From the NCBI RefSeq assembly GCF_009749385.1, contig NZ_WBIN01000011.1:226946-290945 (forward strand): 64,000 bases of DNA, in the 5' to 3' direction. This DNA is from Agromyces allii (GTDB lineage Bacteria > Actinomycetota > Actinomycetes > Actinomycetales > Microbacteriaceae). Below the pieces are notes generated by a model that had not been told where the DNA came from, searched no databases, and worked only from the letters and a program-made list of their open reading frames with translations. The position numbers were made by a program, and so were the translations under genes. The stretch's first letter is position 1. Each line of letters starts with the position of its first letter. This document shows positions 56,854 to 64,000 of the stretch, one piece after another.

Positions 56854-57987
56854 TCAGGCGGGCTGCCCGGGCGGGGCGACCACGGTGAGATGGGCGAAGG
56901 CGAACGAGAACCGGCCCGACTCGGGCACCGCGAGCAGCACGGTCTCGCCCGGCTTGAATCGGCCCGTGCGCCAGGCCTCCTCGAGCGCGATGAAGATGCT
57001 CGCCGAGCCCGTGTTGCCGCGCGTCTCGAGGTTCGAGTACCAGCGATCGGTGTTCAGGTTCGGGATGCGGCGGCTCAGCGCGTCGAACGCGAGGTCGCGG
57101 AACGCGTTGGTGCTGTAGTGGCAGACGACGTGATCGAGGTGGATCACATCGACGAGTCCGATGTCGACGAGTTCCTCGAACTGGCGGAACCCGGCCTCGG
57201 CGAGATCGTCGAGCATGCTCACGTCTTGGCGGAGCACGAACATGCCGGCCGCCTCGGCCTCGGCGATGTCGAGGTCCTGCCAGGTGGCGCCGACGATCGG
57301 CTCGGGGCCGCTCATGCCGGCGCGCATGCACACGTCGTGCTCGTGCGCGAGCGAGACCTGCCGTACCCAGTCGACCCGCAGCGACGGCTTGGTCGGATGC
57401 GGCTGGAACTCGACGATGGCCGCGCCCGCGCCGTCGGAGAGCATCCACCGCAGGAAGTGCGAGTCCATGCCCGCGCGGATGCCGTCGAACCGCCGCTGCC
57501 GCAGGCTGCGACTCGGCAGCTCGGAGCCGACGACCGCCGCACGCGGATGATCGCCGAGCCGGATCTTGCTCACCGCCGCGTCGAGCGCCGCGAGGCTCGA
57601 CGCGCACACGCCCGACGCGGTGAGCGTCTGCATCGGCCCGCCGCCGAGCCGCCCGTGCACCATCGAGGCGAAGCCGGGCACGAGCAGGTCGCCCATCGTC
57701 GTCGCGCACGCCAGCATGCGCAGGTCTTCGGCACGGATGCCGCGATCATCGAGCGCCGCCTGCAGCGCCTTCACGGCCAGCTGCTCGTTGAGCTCGGTCG
57801 GCTCGCCATGCTCGTCGAGCGCGTAGTGCCGCTGCCGGATGCCGTTCGCGTCGAGCACCCTCTGCCGGATGCGCTCGGTCACCGCGTCGTCGCCGCCGAG
57901 CCGCGCGGCGATGCCGTCATTGTCGACCGGGTCGCCCGGCAGGTACGCGCCGAAGCCCGTGAGATACGCGGTCGCCGTTGAACCCAT
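56854..57987 (-). CDS. KASIII/DarB-like beta-ketoacyl synthase
   Basis: A 377-residue thiolase-fold condensing enzyme. The triad is visible: Cys128 in SGVCASSLAAL, His in VIHLDHVVCHYSTNAF and Asn in ETRGNTGSASIF. The N-terminus YLTGFGAYLPGDPVDNDGIA and RVLDANGIRQRHYALDEHGEPTEL (written in two blocks in the protein, about 43-70) resemble the StlD/DarB ketosynthases of dialkylresorcinol and cyclohexanedione pathways more than housekeeping FabH. It may condense two acyl chains into a beta-keto lipid that the diiron oxidase then modifies. First gene of a three-gene cassette; ribosome-binding site weak. Confidence 0.8.
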   Translation of the reverse strand: MGSTATAYLTGFGAYLPGDPVDNDGIAARLGGDDAVTERIRQRVLDANGIRQRHYALDEHGEPTELNEQLAVKALQAALDDRGIRAEDLRMLACATTMGDLLVPGFASMVHGRLGGGPMQTLTASGVCASSLAALDAAVSKIRLGDHPRAAVVGSELPSRSLRQRRFDGIRAGMDSHFLRWMLSDGAGAAIVEFQPHPTKPSLRVDWVRQVSLAHEHDVCMRAGMSGPEPIVGATWQDLDIAEAEAAGMFVLRQDVSMLDDLAEAGFRQFEELVDIGLVDVIHLDHVVCHYSTNAFRDLAFDALSRRIPNLNTDRWYSNLETRGNTGSASIFIALEEAWRTGRFKPGETVLLAVPESGRFSFAFAHLTVVAPPGQPA

Positions 57988-58023
57988 GGGGAGACACTAG
58001 GGCATGCGCCCGACCTTCAGCCT

Positions 58024-59547
58024 TCAGGCGGGCTCGCCGGCTCCGACCAGGGTTCGGGGGGCGCCGGCGCCGTCGATGGGCGCGTCCGTGGGCTCGGTCT
58101 CCTGCTCCGGCTTCGACGCGGGCTCCGACTCCGGCGTGGGCTTCGCCTTCGGGATGAAGGCCGCGACCAGTGCCGCGACCAGGGTGACGCCCGCGCCGAT
58201 CAGGAGCGCCGTACGGAAGCCGGCCTCGGACGGCACGGGGATGCCGCCCAGTGGAATCGTCATCTGCGCGAGGACGACCCCGATGATCGCGGCACCGATC
58301 GTCGTGCCGAGCGAGCGCATGAGCGTGTTGAAGCCGTTCGCGGCCGCGGTCTCGCTGCGGGGCACGGCACCCATGATGATCGCGGGCATCGCCCCGTACG
58401 CGAACGCGACGCCGCTGTTGATGACGAGGCTCGTGATGAGCAGGCCCCACGTGCTCCCCAAGCCGACGAGCGCGACCCCGTAGCCGGCAGCGAGGATCAC
58501 CGTGCCGAGCGCGAGCGTGAACTTCGGGCCCCTGGCGTCGGTGATGCGCCCGCCGACGGGCGACAGCAGCAGCATCATGAGGCCCGCGGGCGCCATCCAG
58601 AGGCCGGCCGCGAGAATCGACTGGCCGAGACCGTAGCCGGTCGACGACGGCAGCTGCAGCAGCTGCGGCATCACGAGCATGCTCGCGTACATGCCGAACC
58701 CGACGAAGATCGAGGCGATGTTCGTGAGCAGCACCCGCGGCCGGGCGGTCGTGCGCAGGTCGACCAGCGGATCCTTCGTGCGCGTCTCCCACAGCCCCCA
58801 GAGCGCGAACACCACGACGGCGAGGCCGAACAGACCGAGTGTGGGCCACGACGCCCATCCCCACTCCGAGCCCTTCGAGACGGCGAGGATGAGGGCGATC
58901 AGGCCGACGGCGAGACCGACGGCGCCGAGGCCGTCGAAGCGCTGACCGGAAGCGCCCGCCGGCAGCACCGGCACGAGCCACCAGATCGCGAGCGCCGCGA
59001 GCACCGTCACGCCGGAACCGGCCCAGAACAGCACCCGCCAGTCGGCGAACTCGACCACGGCGGCCGACAGCGGCATCCCGATCGCCCCACCGACGCCGAG
59101 GGTCGCGCTGACGGTCGCGATGGCCGACGACAGCTTCTCCTTCGGCACGACGTCGCGCAGGAGGGCGATGCCGAGCGGCACCATGCCCGAGCCGATGCCC
59201 TGCAGGGCGCGGCCGACGATCATGATCTCGACCGACGGCGCGATCGCGCAGACGATGCCGCCGATGATGAGCGGCAGGGCGAGCAGGAGCATCATGCGGC
59301 GCTTGCCGAACAGGTCGCCGAGCCGGCCCGAGATCGGCACGGCGACGGCCGCGGCGAGCAGTGTGGCCGTCACGATCCACGCCGTGTTCGACGCGGGCGT
59401 GTCGAAGATGACCGGGAACCGGGCGATCAGCGGCGTGACCATCGTCTGCGTGATCGACGAGGCGATGCCCGCGAAGGCGAGGACGGCGACGACGAGGCCC
59501 GGTCGGGTCACGGGTGCGGTCGTGGGCGCAGGCGCGGTCGTGGTCAT
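58024..59547 (-). CDS. DHA2/EmrB-type MFS drug efflux transporter
   Basis: A 507-residue, 14-TM major-facilitator protein. Family motifs: TATLLAAAVAVPISGRLGDLFGKRR (motif A, split over TM2-loop), GRALQGIGSGMVPLG (motif B) and TLGVGGAIGMPLSAAVVE (motif C). The C-terminus is a Glu/Pro-rich tail. It probably exports toxic organic compounds or antibiotics with proton antiport. Divergent from a MarR regulator across an AT-rich palindromic region, so it is likely repressed by that protein. The ATG at 59547 was preferred because the earlier one at 59568 lies within the operator region. Confidence 0.88.
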   Translation of the reverse strand: MTTTAPAPTTAPVTRPGLVVAVLAFAGIASSITQTMVTPLIARFPVIFDTPASNTAWIVTATLLAAAVAVPISGRLGDLFGKRRMMLLLALPLIIGGIVCAIAPSVEIMIVGRALQGIGSGMVPLGIALLRDVVPKEKLSSAIATVSATLGVGGAIGMPLSAAVVEFADWRVLFWAGSGVTVLAALAIWWLVPVLPAGASGQRFDGLGAVGLAVGLIALILAVSKGSEWGWASWPTLGLFGLAVVVFALWGLWETRTKDPLVDLRTTARPRVLLTNIASIFVGFGMYASMLVMPQLLQLPSSTGYGLGQSILAAGLWMAPAGLMMLLLSPVGGRITDARGPKFTLALGTVILAAGYGVALVGLGSTWGLLITSLVINSGVAFAYGAMPAIIMGAVPRSETAAANGFNTLMRSLGTTIGAAIIGVVLAQMTIPLGGIPVPSEAGFRTALLIGAGVTLVAALVAAFIPKAKPTPESEPASKPEQETEPTDAPIDGAGAPRTLVGAGEPA

Positions 59548-59561
59548 GCGGCTCCATTCGA

Positions 59562-59603
59562 TATGCATAGTGCAATCAATATGTACTATGCATATGCACT
59601 ATA
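59562..59603. promoter_or_regulatory. AT-rich MarR-type operator/divergent promoter
   Basis: A 42-bp AT-rich island with nested inverted repeats (TAGTGCA 59568-59574 with TGCACTA 59595-59601, plus TATGCATA-type repeats). It sits exactly between the divergent MFS and MarR genes and probably holds both -10 regions and the MarR site. Confidence 0.7.
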
Positions 59604-59643
59604 CACGTCCGCGCTAGACTCGAGCTGTCCGAGGAGGAACGAA

Positions 59644-60105
59644 ATGGAACGTCGCGTCGCCGACATCGAGTACGAGCAGATGCTGCAGATCCGCTACACG
59701 GTCGCGCAGCACCGGCCCGAGAACGGCCTCGAGCGCAGCGCGTACCTCCTGCTGAGTCGCATCCACGCCGAGGGCCCGAAGTCGATCGGCGAGCTGAGCG
59801 AGTTCTTCCGCCTCGACGCCTCCACGGTGCAACGCCAGACCGGCGCCGTGATGCGCGCGGGCTTCATCGAGCGCATCCCCGATCCCGACGGCGGCATCGC
59901 ACGCAAGTTCGCACTGACCCCCGCCGGGCTGACCCGACTCACCGAGGTGCGCGAGCGCTCGGTGCGCGCCCTCGACCGCATTCTCGAGAACTGGTCCGAC
60001 GACGACGTCGCGACGTTCGCCGACCTCCTGCACCGCTTCAACCTCGACATCGAGCAGTACAGCGAGGCGAAGCGCGAGGCACGCGGGCGAGCCGCGGCGA
60101 GCTAG
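59644..60105 (+). CDS. MarR-family transcriptional regulator
   Basis: A 153-residue winged-helix repressor. Dimer helices flank the HTH (GPKSIGELSEFFRLDASTVQ, recognition helix) and the wing (IERIPDPDGGIARKFALTPAG). The pattern LERSAYLLLSRIHAEGP is typical. The ATG at 59644 has an optimal GAGGAGGAA. It probably binds the palindromic island upstream and represses itself and the MFS exporter until a ligand binds. Confidence 0.86.
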   Translation: MERRVADIEYEQMLQIRYTVAQHRPENGLERSAYLLLSRIHAEGPKSIGELSEFFRLDASTVQRQTGAVMRAGFIERIPDPDGGIARKFALTPAGLTRLTEVRERSVRALDRILENWSDDDVATFADLLHRFNLDIEQYSEAKREARGRAAAS

Positions 60106-60163
60106 CGCTTCCGAGGTCGCCGACCGGCCCGCCCATCACGTCGGCGGGGCTCCCGGGTTCTGC

Positions 60164-61156
60164 TCAGGGGCGCAGCATGATCTTGCCGATGCGGCCCGCA
60201 TCGAAGTTCGCGCGGCTCGCCTGCGCGATCTCGTCGAACCCGTACGTCGCCTCGACGGGCAGCGTGATGACACCTTCGCGAAGGCGTGTGAAGACCTCCC
60301 CCATGAGGCGTGCGCGCTCCTCGGGCGCCATGGTCGCACTCACCCGGCTGCCCCAGAACCCCTTGACGGTCGCCTGCTTGAAGATCACGTCGCCCGACGG
60401 GATCTCCATGACGGGCGAGGCCATCGCGCCGAACACCACGAGCGTGCCGTTCTCGGCCAGCAGCGAGACCACCTGGCCGCTGGCGGCACCGCCGACCGCG
60501 TCGACGCCCACCTTGATCGGCGCTCCCCCGGTGATCTCGGCGACGCGCTCGCGCCAACCCTCGTCGTCGGTCGCGACGATGTTGCCGATGCCCTGCCCGG
60601 CGAGTTCGTCGACGCCCGCGCCGCGACGCACGAGCCCGACCACGTTGATGCCGCGCGCGGGCGCGAGCTGGGCGAGCAGCCGGCCGACGGCGCCGTTCGC
60701 CGCGTTCTGCGCGAGCCAGTCGCCGGATTCGAGCCCGAGCACGTCGAGCAGGCTGACCGCGCTGAACGGCATCGCCACGATCTGCGCGGCGACCTCGTCG
60801 GGCACACCGTCGGGCAGCGGGATGAGCGCGGCCGCCGAGGCGATGAAGTACTCCGACCAGACCCCGAGCGTGCCGCCGGTCACGACGCGCTGGCCGATCG
60901 CCAGGTGGCCGACGCCCTCGCCCAGCGCATCGACGACGCCGAGCGCCTCGGTGCCGCCGATCGCCGGCAGCGACGGCTTGTAGCCGTACGTTCCGCGCAC
61001 CGTCCAGAGGTCGTGATTGTGGATCGGCGAGAGCACCAGCCGAACGCGCACCTGCCCCGGGCCGGGCTCCGGCACCGGAACCTCCTGCACCAACAGGACC
61101 TCCGCAGGGTCTCCGAACTCCTCGTGCACGAGTGCCCGCATCATCGACTGCTCCAT
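60164..61156 (-). CDS. MDR-family zinc-independent alcohol dehydrogenase/enoyl reductase
   Basis: A 330-residue medium-chain dehydrogenase/reductase. N-terminal GroES-like domain (LVHEEFGDPAEVLLVQEVPV, GTEALGVVDALGEGV) and a Rossmann domain with the altered motif NAANGAVGRLLAQLA in place of GxGxxG, VGLVRR, VGVDAVGGAASGQVV and FWGSR. Zinc-binding Cys are absent, as in quinone reductases and trans-2-enoyl-thioester reductases (MECR-like), which these motifs resemble. NADPH-dependent. The start ATG 61156 has GGAGGAGCG. Substrate not determinable. Confidence 0.82.
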   Translation of the reverse strand: MEQSMMRALVHEEFGDPAEVLLVQEVPVPEPGPGQVRVRLVLSPIHNHDLWTVRGTYGYKPSLPAIGGTEALGVVDALGEGVGHLAIGQRVVTGGTLGVWSEYFIASAAALIPLPDGVPDEVAAQIVAMPFSAVSLLDVLGLESGDWLAQNAANGAVGRLLAQLAPARGINVVGLVRRGAGVDELAGQGIGNIVATDDEGWRERVAEITGGAPIKVGVDAVGGAASGQVVSLLAENGTLVVFGAMASPVMEIPSGDVIFKQATVKGFWGSRVSATMAPEERARLMGEVFTRLREGVITLPVEATYGFDEIAQASRANFDAGRIGKIMLRP

Positions 61157-61243
61157 CTTGCGCTCCTCCGCTCGCCGCCGATCCCGGCGGCACTCCCCCA
61201 TCCAACGCCCCGGATCTGACCGTTCGCCGTGCAGGATGGACCA

Positions 61244-61636
61244 ATGGCCACCATCGACTCCCTCACCGACGACGGGCGTCGGTTCGTCACCGACTCCCAC
61301 CTCGCCACGCTCTCGACGATCGGGCCCGACGGCGGGCTCCACGTCGTCGCGGTCGGCTACACGCTCGACGCGGGATTCGTGCGCATCATCACGAGCGACG
61401 GCACCCAGAAGGTGCGCAACATCGAGCGCGACGCCCGGGCGACGGTGGCCCAGGTGTCGGGTCCGCAGTGGCTCAGCATCGCGGGCGAGGCGATCATCGA
61501 GCGCGACCCCGATGCGGTGGCCCACGCGGTCGCGCTCTATGCGCAGCGCTACCGGCAGCCCCGCGTGAATCCGAAGCGCGTCGTCATCCGCATCGAACCG
61601 CGACAGGTGATGGGTTCCGCGGGGCTCCTCGTCTGA
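61244..61636 (+). CDS. PPOX-class F420/flavin-dependent oxidoreductase
   Basis: A 130-residue split-barrel flavoprotein: HLATLSTIGPDGGLHVVAVG, KVRNIERDARATVAQV, WLSIAGEAIIERD and NPKRVVIRIEPRQVMG match the actinobacterial PPOX class F420-dependent group. It may reduce small molecules with F420H2 or FMN. The ATG at 61244 with AGGATGGACC is preferred to one 15 bp upstream. Monocistronic, divergent from the MDR gene. Confidence 0.82.
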   Translation: MATIDSLTDDGRRFVTDSHLATLSTIGPDGGLHVVAVGYTLDAGFVRIITSDGTQKVRNIERDARATVAQVSGPQWLSIAGEAIIERDPDAVAHAVALYAQRYRQPRVNPKRVVIRIEPRQVMGSAGLLV

Positions 61637-61756
61637 GGCGCGCCCGGGCCGGCTCCGATGACGGCCGGATGTCGCAGCCGCGCACATTCCGACGGGTGCC
61701 GCGATGGCGGCGGACCGCGCACTGACGCGGCACCGCATCTCGTTAGGCTGCAAGCC

Positions 61757-62728
61757 ATGACGCACGGCACTCACTCACGACGACTGCCCCTGATCGCCGT
61801 CGGAGTCGCCGTACTGCTGTGGTCGACCAGCTTCGGCATCAGCAGCGAAGTGCTCGAGACCGCCTCGCCAGGTGTGCTCTCGGTCGGTCGATTCGTGATC
61901 GGACTGGCCGTGCTGGTGCCGATCGCCGTCCGGCGGCCGGGCTTCGCCCGCACCGTGCGGCGCCCGCGCACGATGCTCCTCGGCCTCCTCGGGGTGGCGC
62001 TCTACTACTCGCTGACCAACATCGGCCTCGAGTTCAGCACGGCAGGCACGATCGCGTTGACGAATGCCGCCCTTCCCGCACTGACGGCCGTCCTCGGACT
62101 CCTCATCCTCCGCGAGCGCCTCGCCGTCCGCACCGTCGTCGGGCTGGTCCTGGCGACCGTCGGGGTCGCCATCGTGGCGGGGTCCGGGCTCAGCCTCGAC
62201 GTCGGCGTGCTGCTGAGCCTGATCGGGTTGGCCAGTTACGCGCTCTACACCGTCCTCCTGCGCAAGGAGCTCGTCACCGCACCACTCCGCCGACCGGGGT
62301 CCGAGCAGACGGCCACGACGGATGTCGACCCGCTCGTCCTGGCGACCGCGACCGCGGTGTGGGGCACGGCCATCATGCTGCCCTGGCTCGTGCTCGAAGC
62401 AGCCACAGGAAGCGCCTCGCTCCCCGCCGATGCGGCCGGATGGGGCGGACTCGCGTTCCTCGGCATCGTCATCACCGCGCCGACCATCGTGTTGTTCAAC
62501 TACGGGGCCGAACGCCTCCCTGCGGCGATCACGGGCATCCTCACGGCCGCCATCCCCGCACTGGGCTACCTCTTCGCGCTGCTGCTCGGGGAACCGTTCG
62601 ACCCCGTCACCGCCCTCGGCGGCGCCGTCGCGCTCGTCGGCGTCGTGATCGCCTCGGCGTCCACCCCCGCGATCGATTCGAGTCCGCCGGGCTCGGCCCT
62701 TCCGCCGGCCGAGGACGACTCGGCCTGA
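61757..62728 (+). CDS. EamA/DMT-superfamily exporter
   Basis: A 323-residue membrane protein with 10 transmembrane segments in two EamA repeats. Conserved blocks: VLLWSTSFGISS (TM1), ALYYSLTNIGLEFSTAGTIAL, NAALPALTAVLGLLILRERL (end of repeat 1) and YGAERLPAAITGILTAAIPALGYL and GEPFDPVTALGGAVALVGVV (repeat 2). Likely exports amino acids or other small metabolites. Charged Pro/Ser-rich C-terminus. Start ATG 61757. Confidence 0.86.
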   Translation: MTHGTHSRRLPLIAVGVAVLLWSTSFGISSEVLETASPGVLSVGRFVIGLAVLVPIAVRRPGFARTVRRPRTMLLGLLGVALYYSLTNIGLEFSTAGTIALTNAALPALTAVLGLLILRERLAVRTVVGLVLATVGVAIVAGSGLSLDVGVLLSLIGLASYALYTVLLRKELVTAPLRRPGSEQTATTDVDPLVLATATAVWGTAIMLPWLVLEAATGSASLPADAAGWGGLAFLGIVITAPTIVLFNYGAERLPAAITGILTAAIPALGYLFALLLGEPFDPVTALGGAVALVGVVIASASTPAIDSSPPGSALPPAEDDSA

Positions 62729-62867
62729 AGGTCGATTCGAGGCACGCGGAGTCGAGCGAAACAGCCTCTGGTCCTGCCCTCCGACGGATCACTAGAGTTG
62801 CACGCGATCCAGACAACGCTGTCCGGATCGCATGCCGTGTCGAAGACGACCCCCAAGGAGCCACCCG

Positions 62868-63608
62868 ATGACGAACACCCCCACGCTGTCCCCCGCAGGC
62901 TGGTACCCCGCGCCTGACGGATCGGCGACGACTTGGTGGTGGGATGGCGCAACCTGGTCGCAGCAGCGACCAACCCCGCCACCGGTGTCGTCCCCCGCCA
63001 TCGCCAAGCTCGCGCTGACCACCCAGGTGCTCCTGATCGTGTGCGGCGTCCTGGCCGTCGCCACCATCGGCCTCGAGGCGTTCGGGATCAACGCGGTCGC
63101 GAACTTCCTCAACGGGTCCGACACCACCACCGACGCGCTCGACATATACGACCGGAGCACGTCCGTGGTGAGCATCGCGACGACCATCGCGATCATCGCG
63201 ACCGGCATTCTCTGGGCCATCTGGCAGTACCGCGCGGCCAGACATCTGGCCGGCCTCACCCGGCGCTCGGCGGGCTGGCACGCCGGCTCCTGGTTCGTGC
63301 CGATCGTCAGCTTCTGGTTCCCCTACCAGAACATCTCGGATCTCTGGCGAGCGATGGGCCGCACCAGGCCGTCATGGCAGATCGCCTGGTGGGTGCTGTT
63401 CATCGGCAGCAACATCCTCGTCGGGCAATCGACGCGGCTGTACCTGGCCGCCCAGGACCTCGAGCAGTTCCGCGTCGCGATGTGGGTGAACCTCGTCGGC
63501 GAGATCCTCGCGGTCGCGGCCGTTCCGTTGGCCTGTCTGATCGTCCGCGGCATCACGCAGGGGCTGATGCTGCGCCCCACCGACCCCGTGCCCTCGCCGG
63601 GCGCCTGA
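62868..63608 (+). CDS. DUF2510/DUF4328 membrane protein
   Basis: A 246-residue protein with an N-terminal DUF2510 motif (SPAGWYPAPDGSATTWWWDG) that in actinobacteria tops many membrane proteins, then a DUF4328-type domain with five hydrophobic segments (about 45-67, 100-122, 140-160, 173-193, 205-228) and the block WHAGSWFVPIVSFWFPYQNI. Function unknown. ATG 62868 with AAGGAGCCACC. A strong terminator follows. Confidence 0.82.
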   Translation: MTNTPTLSPAGWYPAPDGSATTWWWDGATWSQQRPTPPPVSSPAIAKLALTTQVLLIVCGVLAVATIGLEAFGINAVANFLNGSDTTTDALDIYDRSTSVVSIATTIAIIATGILWAIWQYRAARHLAGLTRRSAGWHAGSWFVPIVSFWFPYQNISDLWRAMGRTRPSWQIAWWVLFIGSNILVGQSTRLYLAAQDLEQFRVAMWVNLVGEILAVAAVPLACLIVRGITQGLMLRPTDPVPSPGA

Positions 63609-63657
63609 CGCCGCCGCGCGCCGTTGTCGGGCCGCACACCCGACCACCCGACACGAC

Positions 63658-63691
63658 GAGAGGGGCGGATGCCGCAGCATCCGCCCCTCTC
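63658..63691 (+). terminator. Terminator after the DUF4328 gene
   Basis: Perfect 15-bp stem (63658-63672 with 63677-63691) and 4-nt loop, followed by TCGTTCG. Its core GGATGCCGCAGCATCC (63667-63682) differs by one base from the recurrent palindrome. Confidence 0.8.
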
Positions 63692-63921
63692 TCGTTCGAA
63701 GGATGACCCTGTGAGGCGTCGGGTTACTTGATCCTTGGCGAGATCATCTGATCTAAGGGGCGCATGCGCGACGACGCTAGGAATTGGCGGGACGGTTCAA
63801 AGTACTTGATCCAGTGCGCGCAGAGTCCACCAGAACACGGGCGCGGGAGCTGAAGCCACGCGGACGCACCGCTTGAATCGGCCTGACTTTCGTTCCGTTC
63901 TTCAAGCAAGGATGGAACTCG
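63692..63921. other. Non-coding DNA leading into an insertion sequence
   Basis: With the terminator, this fills the 313-bp gene-free gap. It has a lower-GC character than its surroundings, a repeated TACTTGATCC (63724-63735 region and 63802-63812 region) and a string GGCGGGACGGTTCA (63785-63799) of the kind seen at IS3-family ends. The exact IS boundary could not be set. A leftward open frame here has no ribosome-binding site and is not called. Confidence 0.45.
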
Positions 63922-64000
63922 ATGAACAGGAAATACTCGCCGGAGATGCGTGAGCGGGCGTTGCGGATGCTCGCTGAGGCTCGACCTGAGCACCCGAACC
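63922..64000 (+). CDS. IS3-family transposase OrfA, N-terminal fragment
   Basis: The first 26 codons, MNRKYSPEMRERALRMLAEA..., match the start of IS3-type OrfA helix-turn-helix proteins (KYSPEMRERALRML). The frame runs off the right edge. It follows a lower-GC region, consistent with recent insertion next to the DUF4328 gene. Confidence 0.8.
   Translation, partial: MNRKYSPEMRERALRMLAEARPEHPN

Noticed and set aside
59548..59568. Upstream ATG for the MFS transporter
   Set aside because: It lies in the palindromic operator region; the ATG at 59547 starts a normal transporter N-terminus.
63779..63799. GGCGGGACGGTTCA as the inverted repeat of the IS at the right edge
   Set aside because: Its orientation is that of a right-hand end, whereas the transposase start implies a left end here. 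No matching partner or target duplication is visible within the window.
63724..63993. 89-codon leftward open frame at the right edge
   Set aside because: It overlaps the start of the OrfA transposase gene on the other strand, has no ribosome-binding site and no recognisable sequence.
1..64000. CRISPR arrays, tRNA or rRNA genes, riboswitches
   Set aside because: No spaced short direct repeats, no tRNA cloverleaf-like sequence and no conserved riboswitch core were recognised by eye. A tool scan was not possible.

Overview
The window is high-GC DNA with short intergenic gaps, ATGA-type gene overlaps and actinobacterial families throughout: a LacI/YtfQ-type sugar regulon, a TmsA/TmsB-like branched-lipid pair, a HelD helicase, DUF2510 and PPOX/F420-type proteins. 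It looks like a chromosomal segment of a soil or plant-associated Microbacteriaceae (Agromyces/Microbacterium-like) actinobacterium. The genus is inference. No rRNA, tRNA or CRISPR array was seen.

Layout. 1-4.5 kb: housekeeping genes (SDR fragment, lytic transglycosylase, deaminase, HelD). 4.7-42.3 kb: one large arabinan/arabinoside utilisation locus. It holds a complete YtfQ-R-T/YjfF-type furanose ABC importer, a second orphan sugar ABC ATPase coupled to a LacI repressor gene, and nine large secreted glycosidases (eight GH43-like, one GH127/GH146-like). In its middle is a three-gene surface-protein cassette: a WxL-like secreted protein, a DUF916-like membrane-anchored protein and a small LPSTG protein. 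42.5-52.5 kb: an amino-acid permease, a TmsA/TmsB-type lipid methylation pair, an FGE-like protein, and a CitA/CitB-type two-component system divergent from a DctA transporter and a CitE-like lyase. 52.5-64 kb: mixed housekeeping genes, a beta-ketosynthase/diiron-oxidase cassette, a MarR-MFS divergent pair, and the start of an IS3-type transposase at the right edge.

How the sugar locus works. Five copies of a 14-bp palindrome (consensus TGTTMCCGGKAACA) sit at the four transcription start regions of the locus: two before ytfQ, one before the surface-cassette/GH43 operon (20.9 to 12.9 kb), and one before each arm of the divergent glycosidase operons at about 31.6 kb. Several overlap recognisable -10 boxes. 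The adjacent LacI-type repressor is the obvious candidate ligand. The enzymes would strip L-arabinofuranose from arabinan, arabinogalactan or hydroxyproline-linked arabinosides outside the cell, and the Ytf-type importer, whose family binds furanose sugars, would take it up.

Most striking feature. All nine glycosidases end in the same approximately 85-95 residue module (TRCVAGKA-like start, YG centre, conserved Cys at or next to the last residue). None has an LPXTG or membrane anchor of its own. The co-regulated WxL-like/DUF916/LPSTG cassette resembles the Csc cell-surface complexes known from lactic acid bacteria. Together these suggest an undescribed actinobacterial surface-display system for arabinan-degrading enzymes.
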